A stretch of 16,178 nt of DNA from JBBAGE01 sp041655055 (GTDB lineage: Bacteria; Pseudomonadota; Alphaproteobacteria; Rhodobacterales; Rhodobacteraceae), in assembly GCA_041655055.1 (NCBI GenBank), contig JBBAGE010000037.1, positions 1 through 16,178 of the forward strand, written 5' to 3'. The notes beneath the pieces were generated by a model. The model was given only the letters and a program-made list of their open reading frames with translations. It made no database searches and was not told the origin of the DNA. This document shows positions 5,943 through 14,291 of the stretch, one piece after another (the first letter of the stretch is position 1; each line of letters opens with the position of its first letter). The translations under genes were made by a program, and so were the position numbers.

Positions 5943-7367
5943 ATGACAATCGACCGTTTTATCAAGGCGGCCCTGATCGGGTTTGCCGTTGTGGCCAGCA
6001 CGCCTGCCATGGTGTCCGCCGAAACCCTGCGGGTGATGACCGGCAGCGCATCCGGCACGCTGAATGTGCCGATGAACCGCGCCGTGGTGGTAGAAAGCGA
6101 TCAGCCCTTTGCCGAGCTGTCGATCGCCAACCCCGGTATTGCCGATATTTCCACCCTGTCGGATCGCACGATCTATGTGCTGGGCAAATCGCCGGGCACC
6201 ACCACGCTGACGCTGCTGGCCCCCGATGGGCGGCTGATCACCAATGTGCAGGTTTCCGTCACCCCCGATATTGCCGAATTCAAGGAACGGCTGCGGCAGG
6301 TTCTGCCGAACGAACCGATCGAGGTGCGCACCGCCAATGATGGCATCGTGTTGTCGGGTATCGTGTCAAGCGCTGCCAAACTCGACCGGGCGCTGGATCT
6401 GGCGCATCGCTATGCCCCCGATCGCATCACCAATATGATGAGCGTGGGCGGCACCCAGCAGGTCATGCTCAAGGTACGCTTTGCGGAAATGCAGCGCTCG
6501 GTATCCAAAAGCCTGTCGGCCGGGCTGGCGATGCAGGGCAGTATTTTTGGCGGCGGGCTTGGGGTCGGCGGCGGTAGCGGCGTGTTCACCAGTCAGGGCC
6601 AAATCAACAATGCCTTTGACGGGCTGCCGCAAACCGGGGTCTCGTCCGGGTCGGAATCGACGGGCAATTATCTGCTGGGTTGGAACGCCGGCGGGCTGCA
6701 ACTGGCGCTCGCGCTTGAGGCGCTGGAAACCAAGGGCGTCGTGCGCACATTGGCCGAGCCGAACCTGACCGCGCTGTCGGGCCAACAGGCGAAATTCCTG
6801 GCCGGCGGCGAATATCCGATCCCGGTCAATCAGGGCGATGGCTCGATTTCCATCGAATACAAACCCTTTGGGGTCGAGCTGGAATTCGTGCCGCGCGTGG
6901 TCGATGCCGATGTGATCAACATCGAAATGAAAGCCTCGGTTTCCGGGCTGGACAGTTCGGTCAGCTATAACAATGCCGGTTTTTCGATAAATGCGTTCAA
7001 GCGGCGCGAAACATCCACCACGGTAGAGATGCGCGATGGCGAAAGCTTCGCGATCGCCGGGTTGCTGGAGGATGATTTTCAGGATCTGGCCGGGCAAGTG
7101 CCATGGCTTGGCGATATCCCGATCCTCGGCGCGCTGTTTCGTAGCGCTGATTACGCCCGCCACCAATCGGAACTGGTGATCATCATCACCCCGCATCTGG
7201 TCACCCCCACCCGGGGCGAGGCGCTGGCCCTGCCCACCGACCGCATTCGCATTCCAACCGAAAGCGAATTCTTTCTGTTTGGCAAAACCGCCGTGCCGCG
7301 CAGCGGGGCCGCCGCCGAAGTGGCCCGCCAGGATTTCGGCGGTTCCTACGGTTATGTGATGGAGTAA
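5943..7367 (+). CDS. cpaC: Tad outer-membrane secretin CpaC/RcpA
   Basis: Forms the multimeric outer-membrane pore through which the Flp pilus passes. The start ATG 5943 has AGGA at 5934-5937. The 474-aa product has a signal peptide of about 26 residues (ending PAMVSA). The secretin N-terminal domain spans about 28-106 (NVPMNRAVVVESDQPFAELS, then IANPGIADI). A BON-like domain spans about 108-168 (VRTANDGIVLSGIVSSAAKL). The secretin core follows (about 172-420): VMLKVRFAEMQRSVSKSL, a Gly-rich stretch (202-213), LAEPNLTALSGQQAKFLAGG, and the signature VPWLGDIPILGALFRS at 386-401 followed by ELVIIITPHLV. Length and domain order fit RcpA/CpaC. The next gene begins 3 bases after the stop, so the two are probably co-translated. 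Confidence 0.97.
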   Translation: MTIDRFIKAALIGFAVVASTPAMVSAETLRVMTGSASGTLNVPMNRAVVVESDQPFAELSIANPGIADISTLSDRTIYVLGKSPGTTTLTLLAPDGRLITNVQVSVTPDIAEFKERLRQVLPNEPIEVRTANDGIVLSGIVSSAAKLDRALDLAHRYAPDRITNMMSVGGTQQVMLKVRFAEMQRSVSKSLSAGLAMQGSIFGGGLGVGGGSGVFTSQGQINNAFDGLPQTGVSSGSESTGNYLLGWNAGGLQLALALEALETKGVVRTLAEPNLTALSGQQAKFLAGGEYPIPVNQGDGSISIEYKPFGVELEFVPRVVDADVINIEMKASVSGLDSSVSYNNAGFSINAFKRRETSTTVEMRDGESFAIAGLLEDDFQDLAGQVPWLGDIPILGALFRSADYARHQSELVIIITPHLVTPTRGEALALPTDRIRIPTESEFFLFGKTAVPRSGAAAEVARQDFGGSYGYVME

Positions 7368-7370
7368 GCG

Positions 7371-8024
7371 ATGCGGGCGTTTGGCAAAGTCATTCTGGCC
7401 GCAATCGCGGCGCTGGCGCTGGCCGGCTGTGAACGCGGCGCGCTGGATAGCTGGAACAACCCTGCCGGCGCGTTTCTGGACGAAGGCGGCTTTGGCAATG
7501 CCACGATACATAACACGCTGGTGCAAACCGGGCAGCGTGATCACGTGGTGAATTTGAACACCCGTTTCGCGGCCGAAGTGCCCTCGACCGTGAATTTTGC
7601 CTTCAACAGCGCGGTTCTGGACCCTGCGGCGCAGGCAATCTTGCGCCAGCAAGCGGATTGGATTCGCCAATTCCCCGAGGTGCGTTTCCGCGTTTTCGGC
7701 CATACCGATCTGGTTGGTTCCGACAGTTACAACAATGCCTTGGGGCTGCGCCGCGCGCAGGCGGTCGTGGCCTATCTGGCAACCCAGGGCATCAACCGCT
7801 CGCGGCTTGAGGCCATGGTTTCCTTTGGCAAGACCCAGCCGCTGGTGGTCACCCCCGATCCCGAATTGCGCAACCGGCGCACCGTGACCGAGGTGTCGGG
7901 CTTTGTGCAAACCCATCCGGCGGTGATGGATGGCAAATATGCCGCCGTGGTTTACCGCGAATATGTCGCCAGCGCCCGCCCCGATTCGGCACTGGTGGAT
8001 TTCGGCGCCTCGCAGACCGAATAG
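7371..8024 (+). CDS. OmpA-family peptidoglycan-binding lipoprotein of the tad locus
   Basis: Predicted outer-membrane lipoprotein that grips peptidoglycan. The 217-aa product has a lipobox LALAGC with the acylated Cys at 20. An OmpA C-terminal-like domain spans about 70-180: TVNFAFNSAVLDPAAQAIL, RFRVFGHTDLVGSDSYN, then ALGLRRAQAVVAYLATQGI. D113 and the arginines at 127-128 occupy the positions that bind diaminopimelate in the family. The segment before it (about 30-60) and the ~35-residue tail are not recognisable. It lies 3 bases after cpaC, where CpaD/RcpB is encoded in other tad loci. I infer that it supports or anchors the secretin; whether it is a CpaD replacement or has CpaD ancestry cannot be told here. 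The gap 8025-8201 after it suggests the operon may be broken there. Confidence 0.88.
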   Translation: MRAFGKVILAAIAALALAGCERGALDSWNNPAGAFLDEGGFGNATIHNTLVQTGQRDHVVNLNTRFAAEVPSTVNFAFNSAVLDPAAQAILRQQADWIRQFPEVRFRVFGHTDLVGSDSYNNALGLRRAQAVVAYLATQGINRSRLEAMVSFGKTQPLVVTPDPELRNRRTVTEVSGFVQTHPAVMDGKYAAVVYREYVASARPDSALVDFGASQTE

Positions 8025-8055
8025 ATCATCGCCATTTAGCGCACAATTTCGCGGT

Positions 8056-8128
8056 TTTGGTCCAAATGTTGCCCATATTGGCGGGCACAGTCCGGATCAG
8101 GGCAGTTTATCCGTGCCGAGTCGGATAT
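8056..8128 (+). promoter_or_regulatory. Palindromes in the gap upstream of tadZ
   Basis: The 177-bp gap 8025-8201 contains two symmetric elements. TTTGGTCCAAA (8056-8066) is a perfect 5-bp palindrome around a central T. TTATCCGT (8107-8114) and CGGATAT (8122-8128) give TATCCG/CGGATA arms 8 bp apart, sharing both words with the flp upstream region. Protein-binding sites are plausible; no -35/-10 pair is convincing. The in-frame ATG at 8127 belongs to this gap and has no RBS. Confidence 0.25.
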
Positions 8129-8201
8129 GCGGGCGCCCGGGGGCCGCGTAGAATATGCCGGATGCACCCCCGCCGCCCGCCTTTTGGAAAGGACGCACGC
8201 A

Positions 8202-9440
8202 ATGACGGGCAGCGCAGCATTGCAAGATCACCAGCCGGCGCCGATCATCGCCTGCACAATCTCGCGCGATGTGCAGAATTTCGATCTGCTGATCGAAGAT
8301 ATGGAAACCGAGCTTGGCGAAGGCTGGGGCGATCTGTCATTCGACGATGCGGCGATCTTTTTGGGCCAGGATGACGCCGCGGCGCTGGAATTCGTGGCCA
8401 TCGCCATCGATGACGAAGATGAAAACAACATCGCCGTGATCGCCGATCTGATCAGCAAGGCCGTGCAGCGCGGCATCCGCGTGATCTTGATCGCCGAAGA
8501 AGTGGGGCCGGTGGTGCTGCATCAACTGCTGCGGCTGGGGGCCGAGGAATTCGTCCCATACCCCCTGCCCGATGGCGCGCTGCATGATGCGATCGCGCGG
8601 CTGCGCATGCCGCCGCCCGCCCCCGTGCAGGCCCCCGAACCGCGGCGCGCCGCCGGTGATCGCAACGGGGTTATCCTGCCGATCCAGGGGCTTGCCGGGG
8701 GAACCGGGTCCACCACACTGGCCGTAAACCTTGCGTGGGAGCTGGCCAATATTGATAAAAAAGACCCGCCACGCGTCTGTCTTTTGGATTTCGATCTGCA
8801 ATTCGGCTCGGTCTCGACCTTTCTGGATCTGCCGCGTCGCGAAGCGATTTACGAATTGTGGGCCGATACCGAAAGCATGGATGATGATTCGTTTTTGCAG
8901 GCGCTGACGCTGTTCAACGACCGGCTGCATGTGCTGACCGCGCCCGCCGATATCCTGCCGCTCGATCTGATCGGCCCCGCAGATGTGGACCGCGCGCTGG
9001 AATTTGCCCGCCGCAATTTCGATTATGTCGTCATCGACATGCCAACCGCGATCGTGCACTGGACCGAAACCGTCCTGCACGCCGCGAGCGTCTATTTCGC
9101 CACCATCGAGCTGGATATGCGTTCGGCGCAAAACGCGCTGCGCCTGATCCGCGCGCTCAAGGCCGAGGATCTGCCCGTGGAAAAGCTGCGCTATGTGCTG
9201 AACCGCGCGCCGCGCCGCACCGAATTGCAAAGCCGCAGCCGGGTCAAACGGCTGGCCGAAAGCCTTGATATCGATATCGAAATTCAAATCCCGGACGGCG
9301 GCAAACAGGTTTGTCAGGCCGCCGATCATGGCCTGCCGCTGGCACGGAATTTCGCCAAAAACCCGCTGCGCAAGGAAATTCAGAAACTCGCCGCCTCGAT
9401 CCACGAACATAACAAATCGGCCGAGGCCGCCGCGGCATAA
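8202..9440 (+). CDS. cpaE: CpaE/TadZ, ParA/MinD-like pilus positioning protein with degenerate Walker A
   Basis: Cytoplasmic protein of the family that places the Tad machinery, often at a pole. The start at ATG 8202 is preferred over 8127: GGAAAGGA (8186-8193) fits only 8202, and the extra 25 residues look non-coding. The product is 412 aa. The N-terminal part (about 15-135) is a receiver-like pseudo-response-regulator domain (VILIAEEVGPVVLHQLL, then RLGAEEFVPYPLPDGAL). After an Ala/Pro linker comes the ParA/MinD-like domain: LAGGTGSTTLAVNLAWEL, with the P-loop at 163-172, then CLLDFDLQFGSVSTFLDLP and YVVIDMPTAIVHWT. The P-loop lacks both the signature Lys of deviant Walker A motifs (KGGxGKT) and the second Lys, so ATP binding or hydrolysis may be weak or lost. 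Ten bases separate it from cpaF. Confidence 0.93.
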   Translation: MTGSAALQDHQPAPIIACTISRDVQNFDLLIEDMETELGEGWGDLSFDDAAIFLGQDDAAALEFVAIAIDDEDENNIAVIADLISKAVQRGIRVILIAEEVGPVVLHQLLRLGAEEFVPYPLPDGALHDAIARLRMPPPAPVQAPEPRRAAGDRNGVILPIQGLAGGTGSTTLAVNLAWELANIDKKDPPRVCLLDFDLQFGSVSTFLDLPRREAIYELWADTESMDDDSFLQALTLFNDRLHVLTAPADILPLDLIGPADVDRALEFARRNFDYVVIDMPTAIVHWTETVLHAASVYFATIELDMRSAQNALRLIRALKAEDLPVEKLRYVLNRAPRRTELQSRSRVKRLAESLDIDIEIQIPDGGKQVCQAADHGLPLARNFAKNPLRKEIQKLAASIHEHNKSAEAAAA

Positions 9441-9450
9441 GGGAAAATTC

Positions 9451-10920
9451 ATGTTTTCGCGTTACAAAAAGCCCGGCAAGGGGGCGACGACCGCGCCCCC
9501 GCAACCCGCACCCCTCGCCGTCGTCAGCGCGCCGCCAACCCCGGTTGTCGCGCATGCGCCCCCGCCGGTCACCGCGCAGCGCAAACCCCTGCCCAAACGT
9601 GCCGCCGATGTCGTGCCCATGGACAAGGAAAAAAAGCGCAAGGAACGGCTGAACGAAATCAAGACCTCGATGCACAAACGCCTGCTCGAAGATCTTAATC
9701 TTGCCGCGCTTGATACCGCGAGCGAGGCCGATCTGCGCGCGGAGATTTCCGCCATCACCGGTGAGGCGATGGAGGAATTGGGGCTGGTTCTGAACCGCGA
9801 TGAACGGATCGCACTCAATCAGGATCTCTATGACGAGGTGCGCGGGCTCGGGCCGCTCGAAACTCTGCTCAAGGATGATGATGTCAACGATATTCTGGTG
9901 AACGGCCCGCATCAGATCTTTGTCGAACGGGCGGGCAAGCTGACGCTGACCGATGTGACGTTCAAGGATGAACGCCACCTGCTGCGTATCATCGATAAAA
10001 TCGTGTCTGCCGTGGGGCGGCGGGTGGACGAATCGAACCCCTATGTGGATGCCCGGCTGGCCGATGGGTCGCGTTTCAACGCGATGGTGCCGCCAATTGC
10101 GGTCGATGGCAGCCTTGTTTCGATTCGTAAATTCAAGAAAGAAAAGCTCGGCATCGATGATCTGGTCAATTACGGCGCCTTTTCCGAAGAAATGGCCGCC
10201 TATCTGCAGGCTGCGGTTTCAACGCGGCTGAATATCATCGTGTCGGGCGGCACCGGCTCGGGAAAAACGACCACGCTGAACGCGCTTTCATCCTTTATTG
10301 ACGATAGCGAACGTATCCTGACGATCGAGGATACGGCCGAATTGCAACTGCAACAAACCCATGTCGGCCGGATGGAAAGCCGCCCCGCCAACGTCGAAGG
10401 GCGCGGCGCCGTGACCCAGCGCGATTGTCTGCGCAACGCGCTGCGGATGCGCCCCGACCGGATCATCGTCGGCGAAACCCGCGGCGAAGAGGTGATCGAC
10501 ATGCTGCAGGCGATGAACACCGGCCATGACGGATCGATGACCACGATCCACGCCAACAGCGCCCGCGACGGGGTATCGCGGCTGGAAAACATGATCGCCA
10601 TGGCCGGGATCGAAATGCCGCTCAAGGCTGTGCGCAGCCAGATCGCCAGCGCGGTCAACCTGATCGTGCAGGCCAGCCGCCTGCAGGACGGATCGCGCCG
10701 CATGGTGTCGATCACCGAGGTCACCGGCATGGAAGGCGATGTGATTTCGATGCAGGAAGTGTTTCGTTTTCAACGCACTGGCCTGACCCCTGATAATAAG
10801 ATCATCGGCCATTTCACCGCCACCGGCGTGCGCAGCCATTTTTCCGAACGCTTTCGCATGTGGGGCTATGACCTGCCGCCGCAGATTTTTGAACCCTTCC
10901 GCCCGGAGCTGTCGCGATGA
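9451..10920 (+). CDS. cpaF: Tad secretion ATPase CpaF/TadA (GspE/VirB11 family)
   Basis: Hexameric ATPase that powers Flp pilus assembly at the inner membrane. The start at ATG 9451 follows the tadZ stop by ten bases; the frame open from 9265 overlaps tadZ and is not real coding. The product is 489 aa. Residues 1-50 are a Pro/Ala-rich, probably disordered leader. A charged helical region and the N-terminal domain follow (GLGPLETLLKDDDVNDILVN). In the ATPase domain, Walker A is GGTGSGKT at 266-273 (K272), the Asp box is TIEDTAELQL (E293), Walker B is RIIVGE (E342), and the His box is GHDGSMTTIHANS (H359, H367). All catalytic elements are intact. The stop overlaps the tadB start as ATGA, indicating translational coupling. 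Confidence 0.98.
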   Translation: MFSRYKKPGKGATTAPPQPAPLAVVSAPPTPVVAHAPPPVTAQRKPLPKRAADVVPMDKEKKRKERLNEIKTSMHKRLLEDLNLAALDTASEADLRAEISAITGEAMEELGLVLNRDERIALNQDLYDEVRGLGPLETLLKDDDVNDILVNGPHQIFVERAGKLTLTDVTFKDERHLLRIIDKIVSAVGRRVDESNPYVDARLADGSRFNAMVPPIAVDGSLVSIRKFKKEKLGIDDLVNYGAFSEEMAAYLQAAVSTRLNIIVSGGTGSGKTTTLNALSSFIDDSERILTIEDTAELQLQQTHVGRMESRPANVEGRGAVTQRDCLRNALRMRPDRIIVGETRGEEVIDMLQAMNTGHDGSMTTIHANSARDGVSRLENMIAMAGIEMPLKAVRSQIASAVNLIVQASRLQDGSRRMVSITEVTGMEGDVISMQEVFRFQRTGLTPDNKIIGHFTATGVRSHFSERFRMWGYDLPPQIFEPFRPELSR

Positions 10921-11885
10921 CGATTTCCGCCGAACCGCTGATCTACGGGCTGATTTTCGTCGCGGTTCTGGTGCTGGTCGAAGGCATCTATCTGACGGTT
11001 TTCGGCAAATCGATCAGCCTGAACAGCAAGGTGAATCGGCGGCTGGAACTGCTGGAAAAGGGCGGCGCGCGCGAACAGGTGCTGGAACAACTCCGCAAGG
11101 AAATGAGCCAGCATATGAAATCGCGCAAACTGCCGCTCTATTCGATTCTGGCGCAAAAGGCGCAAAAAGCGGCGATTGCATTCACCCCCGCACAGCTGAT
11201 CATGATCATGATTTTATTGGCCGCCATTGCCTTTTTGGGGCTGACGATCGGCACGCAAACTACGCCTTTGCTGCGCGCGCTGATCTCGGTCGGGATGGGG
11301 GTCGGCGGGGTGTTTTTGTGGATCCACAACAAGGCCAAGAAACGGCTGGCCCTGATCGAAGAACAACTGCCCGATGCGGTCGAATTGATGGTGCGCAGCC
11401 TGCGGGTCGGACATCCGTTCAGCTCATCGCTCAATATCGTCGCCAAGGAAGTGGGCGATCCGCTGGGCTCGGAAATGGGGGTGATTTCGGATGAAAGTGC
11501 CTATGGCCGCGATGTCGGCGAGGCGTTGAAAGCCATGGCCGAACGGCTCGATTTGCAGGATTTGCGTTTTCTTGCGGTGGCGGTAACGATTCAGCAACAA
11601 TCCGGTGGCAATCTGGCGGAAATTCTGGATGGGCTGGCAAAGGTGATCCGTGCACGTTTTCGTCTGTTTCGCAGGGTCAAGGCTATTACCGCCGAGGCGC
11701 AATGGTCGGGCATGTTCCTGTCGGTTTTTCCGCTTGGGGCGCTGGTCATGGTAAATGTGATCCAGCCCAATTATTATGATGACGTGATGGATACACCCGT
11801 ATTCATTCCCGCCGCCATCATTGTCGGGGTGTTTCTGGTGGTCAATGTCATCGTCATGAAATCATTGGTCAATATCAAGGTGTAA
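10917..11885 (+). CDS. tadB: Tad inner-membrane platform protein TadB (T2SS F family)
   Basis: Polytopic inner-membrane protein that with TadC forms the platform coupling the TadA ATPase to pilin polymerisation. The 322-aa product shows a hydrophobic segment at about 8-29, two in tandem at 93-112 and 118-136, then the T2SSF domain (about 150-265: EEQLPDAVELMVRSLRVGHP, FLAVAVTIQQQSGGNLAEIL). Two C-terminal segments lie at 265-283 and 296-315. The start ATG overlaps the cpaF stop (ATGA, 10917-10920). The TadC start follows the stop by 7 bases. Confidence 0.96.
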   Translation: MTISAEPLIYGLIFVAVLVLVEGIYLTVFGKSISLNSKVNRRLELLEKGGAREQVLEQLRKEMSQHMKSRKLPLYSILAQKAQKAAIAFTPAQLIMIMILLAAIAFLGLTIGTQTTPLLRALISVGMGVGGVFLWIHNKAKKRLALIEEQLPDAVELMVRSLRVGHPFSSSLNIVAKEVGDPLGSEMGVISDESAYGRDVGEALKAMAERLDLQDLRFLAVAVTIQQQSGGNLAEILDGLAKVIRARFRLFRRVKAITAEAQWSGMFLSVFPLGALVMVNVIQPNYYDDVMDTPVFIPAAIIVGVFLVVNVIVMKSLVNIKV

Positions 11886-11892
11886 GGGGGCG

Positions 11893-12861
11893 ATGCAACA
11901 GTTCCAATCCCTTTTTGGCGGCCCGCTGGGGCCCATTATCGCGGTCGGCGCGCTTGGGTTCGGGCTGGTCGTGGTGATGGCCCTGCTGTTATTGCGCAAG
12001 GAACGCGACCCGCTTGATAAACTGCGCGACGAGGTGCGCGGCACCCGCACCAAACGCAAACCCGACGAACCCAACCTGCGCCAGGGTGGGCGCAACGACA
12101 AATTGCAGAAATATTCCACCTTTCTGGAACCCCAGGATGCCAAGGAACATTCCGCGATCAAGCTGAAACTGGTGCAGGCGGGCTATCGTTCGCCCAATGC
12201 GGTGCGGCTTTATCATTTTGCGCAATTCGCGCTCGGGCTGGGGATGTTGGCGCTTGGCACGATCTATGCGCTGATCCAAAGCGCCACGGGCGAACCCACG
12301 ACACAGGCGATGATCATGTCGATCATGATCCCCGGCGGCATCGGCTATCTGCTGCCCAAATACTGGGTCACGCGCCGGCAGGAATCGCGCAAAGAGGAAA
12401 TCACCTATGGTTTTCCCGATAGCCTAGATCTGATGCTGGTCTGTGTCGAGGCGGGGCAATCGCTCGATCAGGCCATCATCCGGGTGGCGCGCGAAATCCG
12501 CACCGGCTTTCCCGCCTTGGCCGATGAATTCGATATCGTCAGCAACGAATTGAAGGCGGGCAAGGACAAAACCACCGTGCTGCGCGATATGGGCGAACGC
12601 TGCGGCGTGCCCGATGTCGTGAGCTTTGTGACCGTGCTGGTGCAATCGGCCAGTTTCGGCACCTCGATTTCCGAAGCCCTGCGGGTCTATGCCGCGGAAA
12701 TGCGCGACAAACGGGTGATGCGGGCCGAGGAAAAGGCCAATATCCTGCCGACGAAAATGACGCTTGCAACAATGATGCTGACGGTGCCGCCGCTGTTGAT
12801 CATTCTGATTGGCCCTTCGGTTTACGGGATTTATACGATGCTTTCGGGCGGTGTATTCTAG
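11893..12861 (+). CDS. tadC: Tad inner-membrane platform protein TadC (T2SS F family)
   Basis: Partner of TadB in the inner-membrane platform. AAGGGGG overlaps the tadB stop and lies just before ATG 11893. The 322-aa product has transmembrane segments at about 13-34, 108-127, 140-158 and 290-312, and a T2SSF domain at about 172-300 (FPDSLDLMLVCVEAGQSLDQ, SASFGTSISEALRVYAAEMR). A basic, hydrophilic stretch (36-70) separates the first segment from the rest. It is paralogous to TadB and has the same length. The tadD start follows 5 bases after the stop. Confidence 0.96.
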   Translation: MQQFQSLFGGPLGPIIAVGALGFGLVVVMALLLLRKERDPLDKLRDEVRGTRTKRKPDEPNLRQGGRNDKLQKYSTFLEPQDAKEHSAIKLKLVQAGYRSPNAVRLYHFAQFALGLGMLALGTIYALIQSATGEPTTQAMIMSIMIPGGIGYLLPKYWVTRRQESRKEEITYGFPDSLDLMLVCVEAGQSLDQAIIRVAREIRTGFPALADEFDIVSNELKAGKDKTTVLRDMGERCGVPDVVSFVTVLVQSASFGTSISEALRVYAAEMRDKRVMRAEEKANILPTKMTLATMMLTVPPLLIILIGPSVYGIYTMLSGGVF

Positions 12862-12866
12862 GGAAA

Positions 12867-13427
12867 ATGGGTCGGTTCATTATCATCACCATTTTCTGTG
12901 CGCTGCTTGCGGGCTGTGCTGGCACCGGCCTGCGCCCGCTGGCGGCCGGCGGCACCTATGCGCCCACCGGGATCGATCCGGACGGGGCATCGGTCGATGG
13001 GCTGATCGTCGGCCACCGGCTGATGGAAACCGGCGAATTCGAATTAGCGTTGCGGGCCTATATGCGCGCGGCAGCGGAACAGGGCATGACGGTTGATACC
13101 CTTTCGGCGCTCGGTTCCGCCAATTTGCGCCTGGGGCGGCTGGGGCAGGCCGAACGGCTACTGCGTCAGGCCATTTCGGCGGATGAAACCTTCGTGCCCG
13201 CCTGGAACAACCTGGGCGTCGTCCTGATCGAACAGGGCAATATCGGCGAGGCCGAGCGGGTGTTTCGCACCGCCTTTGCCCTTGATAGTGGCGAAAGTGT
13301 CGATATCCGCAATAATCTGCGCTACGCGCTCGCGCGGTTGGAACATTCCGCTTATGATCGCGCCGATGACAATGCTTTCGCGCTGGTGCGGCGCGGCGGG
13401 GGCCAATACCTGCTGTTATCGCGCTAG
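12867..13427 (+). CDS. tadD: TadD-like TPR lipoprotein
   Basis: The 186-aa product has a lipobox LLAGC with Cys at 17, so it is probably an outer-membrane lipoprotein. Two to three tetratricopeptide-like helical repeats follow in about 47-146 (GHRLMETGEFELALRAYMRA, SALGSANLRLGRLGQAERLL, WNNLGVVLIEQGNIGEAERV). TadD proteins carry such repeats and are required for Tad pilus biogenesis, probably by helping the secretin assemble or localise. The start ATG 12867 lies 5 bases after the tadC stop with GGGAAA directly in front, a very short spacing. The second TPR lipoprotein follows after 15 bases. Confidence 0.88.
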   Translation: MGRFIIITIFCALLAGCAGTGLRPLAAGGTYAPTGIDPDGASVDGLIVGHRLMETGEFELALRAYMRAAAEQGMTVDTLSALGSANLRLGRLGQAERLLRQAISADETFVPAWNNLGVVLIEQGNIGEAERVFRTAFALDSGESVDIRNNLRYALARLEHSAYDRADDNAFALVRRGGGQYLLLSR

Positions 13428-13442
13428 ACAGGGACAGACACC

Positions 13443-14291
13443 ATGCGCCACATTTCCCTTATATCGCTGTTTCTGAGCACTTTTCTGGCTTTGGCCGGGT
13501 GCCAGAATGGCGGTGGCAACGACACGCTTGCCGGGGTGAATGTCATCGATGAAAGCAATCTGAACCATATCATGCTGCAAGCCGCCGATCCGGCCGAGGC
13601 GGTGAATTATTTCACCCGCGCGAGCGCGCAGGATCCGGATCGTATCGACCTGCAACGCGGCCTTGCGATGGCACTGGTGCGCGCGGGCCGCGCCGCCGAC
13701 GCCACGCCGATCTGGGCCCGCGTCACCGCCCATCCCGACGCCAGCCATGACGACCGCGTCGAATATGCCGATACGCTGATCCGCACCGCCGATTGGGCCG
13801 CGGCCGAGGCCGAGCTGGACAAGATCCCCCCGACATATGAAACCTACAAGCGCTACCGGCTTGAGGCCATGATCGCCGATAGCAAGGGCGACTGGCGCAA
13901 GGCCGACAGTTTTTATGACATCGCCGCCGGCATGACCACGACACCTTCGGGCGTTTACAACAACTGGGGTTTTTCCAAGCTGACGCGCGGTGATCACGCG
14001 GGGGCGGAACGGCTGTTTGCGCAGGCGATCACCTATGATCCCGGTCTGTTTACCGCGAAAAACAATCTGGTTCTGGCCCGCGCCGCGCAGCGAAAATATG
14101 ACCTGCCGCTGGTCAGCATGACCCAGACGGAACGCGCCCAATTGCTGCATACCGCCGCGCTTTCGGCGATCAAACAGGGCGATGTCGCCACGGGCCGGGG
14201 CCTGCTGGTCGAGGCTGTGGAAACCCATCCCCAGCATTTCGACGCCGCCGTGCGCAGCCTGAACGCGCTTGAGGCCAATGTGACGCGCTGA
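13443..14291 (+). CDS. Second TPR-repeat lipoprotein of the tad locus
   Basis: The 282-aa product has a lipobox LALAGC with Cys at 20, then a Gly/Asn-rich spacer. TPR-like helical repeats follow, for example DPAEAVNYFTRASAQDP, LAMALVRAGRAADATPIWAR, YADTLIRTADWAAAEAELDK, and NNWGFSKLTRGDHAGAERLF with AITYDPG. The C-terminal third (MTQTERAQLLHTAALSAIKQ) may form another repeat pair. It is longer than and distinct from the preceding TadD-like protein. Many tad loci have a single tadD, so this may be a diverged duplicate or an accessory scaffold; specific function is unknown. Its stop overlaps the next start by one base (TGATG, 14289-14293). Confidence 0.85.
   Translation: MRHISLISLFLSTFLALAGCQNGGGNDTLAGVNVIDESNLNHIMLQAADPAEAVNYFTRASAQDPDRIDLQRGLAMALVRAGRAADATPIWARVTAHPDASHDDRVEYADTLIRTADWAAAEAELDKIPPTYETYKRYRLEAMIADSKGDWRKADSFYDIAAGMTTTPSGVYNNWGFSKLTRGDHAGAERLFAQAITYDPGLFTAKNNLVLARAAQRKYDLPLVSMTQTERAQLLHTAALSAIKQGDVATGRGLLVEAVETHPQHFDAAVRSLNALEANVTR

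Noticed and set aside
6366..7916. A 516-codon minus-strand frame opposite cpaC and the OmpA-like gene, and a similar one at 8337-9452 opposite tadZ.
   Set aside because: Both lie antisense to clear genes, span gene boundaries and lack any motif or plausible RBS; they are codon-bias shadows.
9265..9450. An extended start for cpaF inside tadZ, and similar upstream extensions at 727 (topA), 4927 (cpaB) and 8127 (tadZ).
   Set aside because: The extensions add unconserved residues or overlap the previous gene, while the internal starts have suitable RBS spacing and typical family N-termini.
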